64,000 nucleotides of DNA from Mycobacterium heckeshornense (lineage in GTDB: Bacteria; Actinomycetota; Actinomycetes; Mycobacteriales; Mycobacteriaceae). The stretch covers positions 3,286,001 to 3,350,000 of the forward strand of contig NZ_AP024237.1 of NCBI RefSeq assembly GCF_016592155.1. Reading direction: 5' to 3'. Under the pieces are notes generated by a model. It had not been told where the DNA came from and searched no databases. It saw only the letters and a list, made by a program, of their open reading frames with translations. A program made the translations under genes and the position numbers. Position 1 is the first letter of the stretch. Each line of letters starts with the position of its first letter. Below are positions 36,907 through 44,906 of this stretch, one piece after another.

Positions 36907-37932
36907 ATGTATCTAGGGATCATCGTCAACCCGAAAGCACGCAAGAATCTTGCTGCACCGGGTGATCGCAGCGCCGATCTGCGCCGCATCGTCGGCCCGT
37001 GGGGTGAGGTGCACGAAACCGCCTCCGTCGAGGACCTTCGCGCGACTGTACGGCGGCTCTGTCCGCGGGTCACCCACCTTGTGGGCGATGGCGGCGACGG
37101 GTCGCTGCACTGGTTGATCAACGAAGTCCGCCAATGCGCCGCTGATCCGCAACATTGGCCGACGTTCGTGCCCACCAACCACGGCAGCGTCAACGCCGTC
37201 GCACGCAAGGCGCGGGTCCGCGGGAAAGCGGATGCGATCGTGCGCGCCTTGACGGTCGCCGCCGAATCGGATCGGCCTCCGCCCGAAGTGTGCCTGGACA
37301 CGTTGGAACTGGTCGGCGAAACCGCCGATGGCGCATCGTTTCATCGCCTGTGTTTCGGTTTGGCCGCCGGAGGCGTCGGTAACCGGTTCTACGACAAGTA
37401 CTACGCCAACCCAGATCATGGCCGCGCGGCCGTCGCCCGGGTAATCGGCCGCATGTTCGCCGACTACATAACCGCCAAGGTTGCACCTGGACGCCTGCAC
37501 CGAAGTGACTGGGCGTCGCACCTGTTCGCACCGACGCACGCCCGCGTCGTGATCGATGGCGAGGAAGTCCCGACGACGGCGCACCGGCTGCTGCACGCCG
37601 GCGCGATCGACCTGCGCATCGGCGGCCCGTTCCGGCTCTTCCCCAAGGCATGCAAACCCGGTGCGCTGCATTTCCAAGCCGGCGAGCTGAGGCCGTCGCT
37701 CATCGTCGTACAGCTTCCCGCCGCGCTCACCAGCGGCACGGTTCGCGGTCAGCGGGTCCGCGATGTCAACGGGCGGGAAATGACCATCGAGGCCGAGGAC
37801 GAGCCGTTATCGCCAATCATCGATGGCGAGCGTTTCGCTGGCATCGTCAAACTCGTGGCCCGCGCTGGGCCGGCTATCCGTATCGCCCGGGTAGGTGCAG
37901 CGACCGATGTCGTCCCGCGCACCAGGCGATAA
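36907..37932 (+). CDS. Diacylglycerol kinase-family lipid kinase
   Basis: A 341-residue protein with the N-terminal DAGK catalytic fold: start MYLGIIVNPKARKN and the nucleotide loop THLVGDGGDGSLHWLINEV near residue 62 (family GGDGT, here GGDGS). Second beta domain from about residue 130 (EVCLDTLELVGETADG) to the end. It is preceded by a weak ribosome site, and an earlier in-frame start cannot be excluded. Probably phosphorylates a lipid or sphingosine-like substrate; which one is unknown. Converges with the DNA-binding gene at 37935, two bases between stops. Confidence 0.8.
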   Translation: MYLGIIVNPKARKNLAAPGDRSADLRRIVGPWGEVHETASVEDLRATVRRLCPRVTHLVGDGGDGSLHWLINEVRQCAADPQHWPTFVPTNHGSVNAVARKARVRGKADAIVRALTVAAESDRPPPEVCLDTLELVGETADGASFHRLCFGLAAGGVGNRFYDKYYANPDHGRAAVARVIGRMFADYITAKVAPGRLHRSDWASHLFAPTHARVVIDGEEVPTTAHRLLHAGAIDLRIGGPFRLFPKACKPGALHFQAGELRPSLIVVQLPAALTSGTVRGQRVRDVNGREMTIEAEDEPLSPIIDGERFAGIVKLVARAGPAIRIARVGAATDVVPRTRR

Positions 37933-37934
37933 GC

Positions 37935-38255
37935 TCACCGCCGGTCCCGGATCGTGCGGATGATCTGGGCGGAAAGTTTCGGATCGCTCAGCAGTTGATC
38001 GACGAGCGCGGAGAGCACCTCTTGTCCGGTGACGCGGGCGAGCCCGAGGCGGTCGGCGGCGTCGCGCTGCCAGATGTCGAGGGCTCGGTGCTGGGCGGGT
38101 GAGAGATCGACCGTTCGGCGGGTCCGGGTGACGCGTGTTCGCCCCAGAATGACAGGTTCGGTTGGCGCGGCCGCAACCGACGGTGTCAGCGGGGTGGCCG
38201 CGGCGTGCGGGCGTGACCGGTCGCCGTCGGCTTTCCTGCGGTCAACGGTGTTCAT
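37935..38255 (-). CDS. Small putative DNA-binding (RHH/partition-accessory-like) protein
   Basis: A 106-residue protein with a basic disordered N-terminus (MNTVDRRKADGDRSRPHAAA) and a compact helical C-terminus: TRRTVDLSPAQHRALDIWQR (a beta strand then helix as in ribbon-helix-helix proteins), then VTGQEVLSALVDQLLSDPKL. Similar small proteins accompany ParA-type ATPases on mycobacterial plasmids and islands, but no parA is present here. ATG 38255 follows GGAGGTCC. Upstream by 31 bases is a tandem array of TCAGTAT-like octamers, the kind of operator RHH repressors use. Confidence 0.6.
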   Translation of the reverse strand: MNTVDRRKADGDRSRPHAAATPLTPSVAAAPTEPVILGRTRVTRTRRTVDLSPAQHRALDIWQRDAADRLGLARVTGQEVLSALVDQLLSDPKLSAQIIRTIRDRR

Positions 38256-38285
38256 TGGCGAAAGGACCTCCTGTCGGGCAGAGTA

Positions 38286-38315
38286 TCAGTATGTCAGTAT
38301 ATCAGTTCTCAGTAG
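38286..38315 (+). repeat. Tandem TCAGTAT-type repeats, likely operator of the 37935-38255 gene
   Basis: Four direct repeats: TCAGTATG (38286), TCAGTATA (38294), TCAGTTC (38302), TCAGTAG (38309), with periods of 8, 8 and 7 bases. The heptamer recurs in the same intergenic region at 38625-38631 and, inverted, at 38684-38690. In this GC-rich chromosome such AT-containing heptamers should be uncommon. Confidence 0.7.
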
Positions 38316-38966
38316 CTACGGACACTCTGAGGGTCTGCTCGACGGGGCGAGGAAGGACGCCTCGCGGTGCCGCCGATCGGCATCGAACCGCCCCGACGAC
38401 CGCGGCCGGGCGGGCCCGCTCCCGACGACAGACCGGCTCGCTTTCCGCAGCGGGCCCCATGGTTGCTGACAGTTCCAGCAGTCCAGCTGCGTAAAGGCAC
38501 AAATCCGCTAAATCTGAGTTTGCTGTATGGCTGGTATCTTGGAAGCACTGGTCACGATAAGACTGGTGGTGTTCCGTTCCATTGCCGATTTCTCATTAAA
38601 TACGCCAACGTGGTAGTCCGGAAGTCAGTATCTACGTTGTCGCCGCTCAATAGTGTACTCGACATGCGGATATTCCTCATGACATACTGAAAGCAGTAGT
38701 TACGGGAGTACTGTCATCATTATCGAAGACAATCCACAAGTGGAAAACATCGGCGTCTTGGGACGCTGCCGATGACCACAGTGAAAAGCGCCGTCAAAAA
38801 ATTCGCCTGTGAACTTCTTGGAAGGGAGTTGTATAGTGCCTATTAAAAGATAAAAGGTTTTGCTTAGTATCGGTTAGCAGAGCTAGCATCAGCGGTACGG
38901 ATGTGGTTGAAGGCCTTGTTCTGTTGATTTCGGTCGTGACCGGCCTGGAAAGGGGATACTCCGACG
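38316..38966. other. Long AT-richer intergenic region upstream of the FAAL operon
   Basis: About 650 bases with visibly lower GC than the rest of the window (for example the stretch around 38800-38880), no supported gene and no similarity I recognise. It contains two further copies of the TCAGTAT heptamer and a possible sigma-70-type promoter at 38809-38837. The composition suggests acquired DNA or a long regulatory region. Confidence 0.55.
38809..38837 (+). promoter_or_regulatory. Possible SigA-type promoter of the FAAL operon
   Basis: GTGAAC (38809-38814), a 17-base spacer and TATAGT (38832-38837), 130 bases before the ATG at 38967. The -10 is good, the -35 only moderate; a guess from sequence alone. 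Confidence 0.35.
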
Positions 38967-41900
38967 ATGGAGACGCTTATCGACTACCTGCGTACCTGGG
39001 AAGCGCAGAGACCGGATCAGATTCTTTTCCGGTTCGTTGATGTCGAGGGCCGAGAGCTCGAGCATTACACGTATCAGAGCTTCGCCGAGCGGACGCGCGA
39101 GCTGGCCGCTTACCTGTTCGCCGAAGCCGGGCTCAGGCGGGGAGATCGAGCGCTGCTGGTCTACCCGCCGGGTCTGGAGATGGTCGCGGCATTCTTCGCC
39201 TGCGCGCGTATTGGCGTGATCGCCGTCCCCGTCAGTCCGCCGTTGCCGATGGCGTTCGAAGCCGGGCTCGCCAAGCTCAGCTTCATCGCCCGCGACTGCC
39301 GGGCCAAGGCGGTGCTGTCGACCAAGCAGTTCGAGTACGACTACCGGCTTCTGCTCGGCCACCGGCAAAACGGCCTGCCCTGGCCGGACGCCCAGCGGCC
39401 GGTGGAGCTGCCCTGGTTTGCCACGGACGGCACCCAGGAGTTCGGCGGCGCCCCGGTGGCGGACACACCCGGCCCGGTGTTGTTCCTGCAGTACACCTCG
39501 GGCTCGACCAGCGACCCCAAGGGCGTGATCGTCAGCCACGCTAACGTCATCGCCAACGCCTCGGCGTTCACCGGCGACGAAGTATGCGTCTCGTGGCTTC
39601 CCCAGCACCACGACATGGGTCTGATTTCGGCTTACCTGTTCGTGTTGCTGAAGGGCGGCAGCACGCATGCGATGTCCCCGGTTGACTTTCTCCAGCGGCC
39701 ATCGGCGTGGCTGCGGCTCATCAGCGACGTGCGGGCCACGCACACACCAGCACCGAACTTCGCCCTTGAGTATTGCCTGCGCGAAGACAAGCTTCCCGCG
39801 TCCGAGCTGGCCGGGATAGACCTGAGCAGCCTGGAGAGCATGGTCATCGGGGCTGAGCCGCTGCGGGCCAACACTTTCGCGCGTTTTCGGCAGCGCTTCG
39901 CGCCCTACGGGCTGCGGCCCGACGCGTTGACGGGCGCTTACGGTTTGGCCGAAAACACGCTCATCGTCTCGCTTCGCGGGCGCCAGACCCTGACGTTGAA
40001 CAAGCGTGCGCTGGAAAAGAACATCGCGCGGGTCGAAAAAGCCTTGCCGGAGAACAACAATCAAGCCCCCGTGGTGAGCTGCGGCAAGCCGCTCGACGGA
40101 AACATTGTCCGTATCGTCGATCCCCGGTCACGCCATGACCTCGGCGAGGGCCGAATCGGCGAGATCTGGGTGGCTGGTGCATCCAAAGGCGGCGGCTACT
40201 GGCAGCGCCCGGAGAAAACGGCGGAGACCTTCAGAGGCCACATTGCCGGTGACGAGGAGCGCACCTATCTGCGAACGGGAGACCTGGGCTTCCTGTATGA
40301 GGGTGAGCTGTTCGTCTGCGGCCGCACCAAGGATCTGATCATCGTTCGCGGGGTCAACTGCTATCCATCGGACATCGAAGCCGTGGTGGAACGGTCGGCA
40401 ACGCAGGTCCGCGACGGCTGCGTCGCGGCTTTCGCGGTCGAAAACGACGACCAGGAAGTCCTGGTCGTGGCCGCCGAGGTGCGCGATGAGCAGACGCTTC
40501 CGGACGCCAAGGCCTTGGCGCGGGCGATCCGCAGGCACTGCCACATCGATCCGCACACCATCGTCTTCGTGCCGGCGCGCAGCATTCCCAAGACCACCTC
40601 CGGGAAGATCCGGCGCTCGCAGACCCGTCAGCTCTGGCTGGACGGCAAACTGCCCGTGCTGGCCAGCCACACGTATCAGGCCCACGAGGCGCCCGACGCC
40701 GCGGCGGGTCCGCTGGAACGCTTCCGCAATCTCATCGAGAGCTACGACCTCACCGGTGACGAGGACTGCTCGTTCGCCGACCTCGGCATCGACTCGCTGG
40801 CCCTGGCCGAACTCCGCGCGGACCTGCAGGCCCTGCTGGACGAGCATGGTGCCGGCGGGCTGGCCGAGGAGGTCAACACGCGCCTGCTGCAGCGCCTGAC
40901 AGTCGCCGAGTTCTTCCGGCTCATGCGCCAATTCGGCGAGGGCTCCGGACAGCCGCTCAATGAGCTGCGCCAGGCGCTGGATCAAATCTCGGTCGAGTAC
41001 GACGAATACGAGACCACGCGGATGCGCGCCGACACACGGCTTCCGCTGCCGGAGCTGCCGCCCGCGCGAGAAGGCGCGCCGCGCGACGTCCTTTTGACGG
41101 GTGCGACGGGGTTCCTGGGGCCGTTCCTGCTCGCCAGCCTGCTCGGTCAGACCTCCTACACCGTCCACGCGCTGGTGCGTGCCACCGACGCGGCGCACGG
41201 CCTGGACCGCATCGTCGCCTCGCTGCGCCGGGCGCAGCTGTGGTCAGCGGCCCTGGAGGCCGAGATCCGGGCACGGGTGCGCGTCGTCTGCGGGGACTTG
41301 GCCGAGCCTCACCTGGGAATCAGCAAGGCCGCCTTCCGGCAGCTGACCGAGGACGTCGATGTCATCGTGCACAACGGCGCGCTGGTCAACTACGTCCGGA
41401 CCTACGACGCGCTGCGGCCCACCAACGTGGGCGGCACGTGGGAGTTGTTGCGGCTGGCCATGACCGGGCACCGCAAGGCGTTTCATTTGGTCTCCAGCAC
41501 GTTCATCTACGGCTGGAGCACCCTGCCGGTGGTCGGCGAAGACTATGCGAACGAGGAGATGAGCGGCCTGGACTTCGGCTACTCGCAGACCAAGTGGGTC
41601 GCCGAGCAGCTGACGTTTGCCGCCCAGCGAAAAGGCCTGGAGGTGCGCATCTACCGGCCGTCGCTGATCTCCCCCACCAGCGCCGGCTACGGCAGCCAGG
41701 ACGACATCTATGTGCGTCTGACAGCGTTCATGATCGAACACGGCCTGGCCGTCAACGCGCTCAACCAGATCAGCCTGCTGCCGGCAGACCTGATCGCGGA
41801 GCACATCGTCACGCTGATGGACCTGCCCGCGGAGGCGGGCACGGTGTTCAATATGACCGCCGATGACTACTACAACCTCACGGACGTCACCCGGCTGTTG

Positions 41901-42215
41901 TCCGAACGCCACGGTTACCGCTTCACCTACCACGACATCCCGTCGTTCACCGAGCAGGTGAACCGTCGGTGCACACCGCGCGACCCGCTCTATCCACTGG
42001 TCGATTTCCTCACCCGGTCGGCCGGCAAGATCGAGGCGATGCGCGACAAGCGCTACGACAACACGTGCTACCGGCACGCCCGCGCGCTGGCCAAGGTTCG
42101 TCGGCGTGAGCCGGCATTATCCGAGACGGTCGACGACCTCGTCGGGTTCCTGCGGCGTGAGCGTTTGATCGCCGAGGAAGACAGGGGGAGCCTCGACGGC
42201 GACGCAGTAGCCTAG
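38967..42215 (+). CDS. FAAL-ACP-thioester reductase trimodular enzyme
   Basis: A 1082-residue protein behind AAAGGGG. Domain 1 (residues 1 to about 570) is a fatty acyl-AMP ligase: YTSGSTSDPKGV near 176, the FAAL-typical SWLPQHHDMGLI, GAYGLAENTLIVS and YLRTGDLGF ... GVNCYPSDIE. Domain 2 (about 580-690) is an acyl carrier protein with phosphopantetheine Ser610 in FADLGIDSLALAEL. Domain 3 (from about 705) is a thioester-reductase SDR: GATGFLG at 712 and Y-x3-K at Tyr872/Lys876 (GYSQTKW). Inferred chemistry: free fatty acid to acyl-AMP, acyl-ACP, then NAD(P)H release as aldehyde or alcohol. First gene of a four-gene operon. Confidence 0.88.
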   Translation: METLIDYLRTWEAQRPDQILFRFVDVEGRELEHYTYQSFAERTRELAAYLFAEAGLRRGDRALLVYPPGLEMVAAFFACARIGVIAVPVSPPLPMAFEAGLAKLSFIARDCRAKAVLSTKQFEYDYRLLLGHRQNGLPWPDAQRPVELPWFATDGTQEFGGAPVADTPGPVLFLQYTSGSTSDPKGVIVSHANVIANASAFTGDEVCVSWLPQHHDMGLISAYLFVLLKGGSTHAMSPVDFLQRPSAWLRLISDVRATHTPAPNFALEYCLREDKLPASELAGIDLSSLESMVIGAEPLRANTFARFRQRFAPYGLRPDALTGAYGLAENTLIVSLRGRQTLTLNKRALEKNIARVEKALPENNNQAPVVSCGKPLDGNIVRIVDPRSRHDLGEGRIGEIWVAGASKGGGYWQRPEKTAETFRGHIAGDEERTYLRTGDLGFLYEGELFVCGRTKDLIIVRGVNCYPSDIEAVVERSATQVRDGCVAAFAVENDDQEVLVVAAEVRDEQTLPDAKALARAIRRHCHIDPHTIVFVPARSIPKTTSGKIRRSQTRQLWLDGKLPVLASHTYQAHEAPDAAAGPLERFRNLIESYDLTGDEDCSFADLGIDSLALAELRADLQALLDEHGAGGLAEEVNTRLLQRLTVAEFFRLMRQFGEGSGQPLNELRQALDQISVEYDEYETTRMRADTRLPLPELPPAREGAPRDVLLTGATGFLGPFLLASLLGQTSYTVHALVRATDAAHGLDRIVASLRRAQLWSAALEAEIRARVRVVCGDLAEPHLGISKAAFRQLTEDVDVIVHNGALVNYVRTYDALRPTNVGGTWELLRLAMTGHRKAFHLVSSTFIYGWSTLPVVGEDYANEEMSGLDFGYSQTKWVAEQLTFAAQRKGLEVRIYRPSLISPTSAGYGSQDDIYVRLTAFMIEHGLAVNALNQISLLPADLIAEHIVTLMDLPAEAGTVFNMTADDYYNLTDVTRLLSERHGYRFTYHDIPSFTEQVNRRCTPRDPLYPLVDFLTRSAGKIEAMRDKRYDNTCYRHARALAKVRRREPALSETVDDLVGFLRRERLIAEEDRGSLDGDAVA

Positions 42216-42235
42216 CTACGACAAGGGAGGTCCTG

Positions 42236-43144
42236 ATGTTCACTGTCGATGACCAGGCGGCGGGCCCCCACGACAGCTCACTCGATCACGAACGCATCGT
42301 CCTGCAGGCCCGCGACGTCGAATTCGATTGGGCGAACCTGCCGTTCTACTACGTGCCGGGTGAGCCCTTAGCCACCCACTTCTGCAACGTGCTGCACCTG
42401 CTGCTGCCCGCGGGTGAGGAGTGGATCGTCGAGGTGTTCAAGAAGGCGTTGCCCTTGATCCAGGACGACCAACTACGGCTGGACGTGCAGGGTTTCATCA
42501 GCCAGGAGGCGATGCACTCTCAAGCCCACGCCGGTGTGCTCGAGCACTTCGCCGCCAAGGGCATCGACACAACCCCGTTCACCGACCAGATCCGCTGGCT
42601 GTTCACCAAGCTCATCGGCGACCGGCCGGGGTGGAGCCCAAGACGACGGCAGCGCTGGTTGGCCGAGCAGGTGTCGATCGTGGCGGCCATCGAGCACTAC
42701 ACCGCGGTCTTGGGTGAATGGATCCTCGACACCCCGCAGCTCGACGCGCTGGGCGCCGACCCGGTGATGCTGGACCTGTTGCGCTGGCACGGGGCAGAGG
42801 AAGTCGAACACAAAGCCGTCGCGTTCGACACCATGAAGCATCTGCGTGCGGGGTACTGGCGACAGGTGCGCACCCAGCTGCTGGTCACACCGGCGATGTT
42901 GTGGCTGTTCGTCCGGGGCGTGCGATTCATGTACTCGGTTGACCCCTACCTGGCCCCGGGGACCAAACCCCGCTGGCGCGACTATTTCCGCGCGGCGCGC
43001 AGGGGGTTGGTACCCGGTCCGTTCGAGTTCCTGCGGGTCATCGGCGCCTACTACAAGCCGAATTTCCATCCGTCCCAGCTGGGCGGGGTGGGACGCGCGG
43101 TGGAGTACTTGGCCAGGTCACCCGCTGCCCGTGCGTCACACTGA
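42236..43144 (+). CDS. PF10118 'metal-dependent hydrolase' family, ferritin-like di-iron protein
   Basis: A 302-residue protein beginning 20 bases after the FAAL gene with a GGGAGG site. The database name of the family is metal-dependent hydrolase, but the ligand pattern is that of a ferritin-like di-iron carboxylate protein: Glu in GEEWIVEVF (61-66), E-x-x-H at 91-94 (QEAMHSQAH), Glu153 (AIEHYTAVLGEW) and E-x-x-H at 189-192 (EEVEHKAVAFD). A membrane-like helix follows (TPAMLWLFVRGVRFMYSV). I infer oxygen chemistry on a lipid, with electrons from the reductase at 44906; activity is not established. Confidence 0.75.
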   Translation: MFTVDDQAAGPHDSSLDHERIVLQARDVEFDWANLPFYYVPGEPLATHFCNVLHLLLPAGEEWIVEVFKKALPLIQDDQLRLDVQGFISQEAMHSQAHAGVLEHFAAKGIDTTPFTDQIRWLFTKLIGDRPGWSPRRRQRWLAEQVSIVAAIEHYTAVLGEWILDTPQLDALGADPVMLDLLRWHGAEEVEHKAVAFDTMKHLRAGYWRQVRTQLLVTPAMLWLFVRGVRFMYSVDPYLAPGTKPRWRDYFRAARRGLVPGPFEFLRVIGAYYKPNFHPSQLGGVGRAVEYLARSPAARASH

Positions 43145-43157
43145 GCACCGGGGAGCG

Positions 43158-44906
43158 ATGACCACCTCGGTGACCGCGTCGGACGGTATCACGCTGGCGG
43201 TGCACGCCTACACCGGTATCGACCCCAAACGCCCGACCATCTTGGCCGTCCACGGCTATCCGGATAACCACCACGTGTGGGACGGGGTCGCGAGCGAGCT
43301 CAGCGAGCGCTACAACGTTGTGGCCTACGACGTGCGCGGTGCCGGCGAATCAGGACGTCCACCCGACCGCTCGGGATACGAGTTCCCGCAACTGGTTTCG
43401 GACATCGGCGCGGTGATCGACAGCCTCGGGGTGGGCCGGGTCCACCTGCTGGGCCATGACTGGGGCTCCATCCAGTGCTGGGCGGCGATTACCGACGACT
43501 CGGTCAGCGCCAAAGTGGCTTCGTTCACGTCGATCTCGGGGCCGCACCTGAACTACGCGGGCAAGTTTCTGCGGTCAGCGCGCACGCCGCGCGCCGTCGC
43601 CGACGTCGCCAAACAGATCATGGCCTCCTCCTATATCTGGTTCTTCTTGTGCCCGGGTGCGCCGGAGATCGCGATCCGGACTCGGGCGACGGTGAAAGTC
43701 TTTGAGGCCGTTGAGCGTATCGGCCGCTCGAGCACACGCAGCCGGCGTCATGCCGCCTACCGGTCGATCCGTGACTACCTCAACGGGCTCAACCTGTACC
43801 GCGCCAACATGCCCGCACCGATGCTGGCGCCGCCGAAGCAGCTGCCGCAGACGACCGTCCCGGTGCAGGTGCTGGTGGCGCGCAAAGACTATTTCGTCTC
43901 CCCCGCCCTGCAGCGGTTCACCGGCTCGATACCGGCCCGCCGCAGAATCGTCCAGATCGAGGGCGGGCACTGGGTGGTGACCTCGCGTCCCGACGTCATC
44001 GCCCGGCTGACCAGTGAGTGGGTCGACCGGGTCACCGAAGGTGCGGCCGCTCCAGGCGAGCCTGGGGTGGACACCGGGCCGCGTGACGTGACAGGCAAAC
44101 TCGCGCTGGTCACCGGGGCCGGTGGGGGCATCGGCCGGGCCACCGCGCTGGAGTTGGCCCGCCACGGCGCCCGCGCCGTCGTGATCGTCGACCGAGATCT
44201 GCCCGCCGCGGAACAGACCGCGGACGCCGTGCGGGGGCTCGGGGCCGAGTCCGCCGTCTACCAGGCCGACGTCAGCGACGATGCGGCGATGAACAACGTT
44301 GCCGCACAAGTACTGAGCAAACACGGCGTGGTCGACATCCTGGTGAACAACGCCGGCATCGGGATGGCCGGCCGGTTCTTGGAGACGACGCCGCAGCACT
44401 GGGACACGATCATCGGGATCAATGTCCGCGGCGTCATCAACGGCTGCCGGGCGTTCGGGTCTCAGATGGTCGAGCGCGGCCAGGGCGGCACGATCGTCAA
44501 CGTGGCGTCGGCCGCGGCGTTTGTGCCGTCGAAATCCATGGTCGCCTACGGCACCACGAAGGCGGCGGTGCTGGCGTTGAGCGAATCGCTGCGCGCCGAC
44601 CTCGCCGACGAGGGCATCACGGTCACGGCGGTGTGCCCGGGCTTCGTGAACACGAATATCGCCAAGAGCACCGTCTACGCCGGGATGACGGCCGAGCAGC
44701 AGGAGCAAGCCCGGCAGAAGGCCGACGCGGCGTATCGGCGCCGCAACTACCCGCCGGAAGCGGTCGCCAAGGCGATCGTCAAGGCGGTCAACTCCGGCCC
44801 GGCCGTGTTGCCGATCGCAGCCGAGTCGCGGGTCGGCTACGCGCTTCGCCGGATCAGCCCGTCGCTGCTGCGGCTGTTCGCGCGCTTCGACATCCGACCG
44901 ACTTAG
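43158..44906 (+). CDS. EphD-like alpha/beta hydrolase-SDR fusion
   Basis: A 582-residue fusion with the layout of M. tuberculosis EphD (Rv2214c). Start ATG 43158 behind GGGAG. Residues 1-295: epoxide-hydrolase-like fold, oxyanion HG in AVHGYPDNHHVWD, nucleophile Asp101 in LLGHDWGSIQCW, His near 274 in IEGGHWVV. Residues about 305-582: SDR with TGAGGGIGRATALELA, NNAG in LVNNAGIGMAGRF and Y-x3-K in VAYGTTKAAVL. The Asp nucleophile favours epoxide hydrolase over esterase. Its stop overlaps the next start by one base (TAGTG), so coupled. Confidence 0.85.
   Translation: MTTSVTASDGITLAVHAYTGIDPKRPTILAVHGYPDNHHVWDGVASELSERYNVVAYDVRGAGESGRPPDRSGYEFPQLVSDIGAVIDSLGVGRVHLLGHDWGSIQCWAAITDDSVSAKVASFTSISGPHLNYAGKFLRSARTPRAVADVAKQIMASSYIWFFLCPGAPEIAIRTRATVKVFEAVERIGRSSTRSRRHAAYRSIRDYLNGLNLYRANMPAPMLAPPKQLPQTTVPVQVLVARKDYFVSPALQRFTGSIPARRRIVQIEGGHWVVTSRPDVIARLTSEWVDRVTEGAAAPGEPGVDTGPRDVTGKLALVTGAGGGIGRATALELARHGARAVVIVDRDLPAAEQTADAVRGLGAESAVYQADVSDDAAMNNVAAQVLSKHGVVDILVNNAGIGMAGRFLETTPQHWDTIIGINVRGVINGCRAFGSQMVERGQGGTIVNVASAAAFVPSKSMVAYGTTKAAVLALSESLRADLADEGITVTAVCPGFVNTNIAKSTVYAGMTAEQQEQARQKADAAYRRRNYPPEAVAKAIVKAVNSGPAVLPIAAESRVGYALRRISPSLLRLFARFDIRPT

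Noticed and set aside
37935..38255. Chromosome-partition ParB
   Set aside because: Too short and lacks ParB nuclease and HTH motifs; only a small RHH-like partner protein is supported.
38889..40064. 391-codon minus-strand open frame
   Set aside because: Antisense to the FAAL domain, no recognisable protein features.
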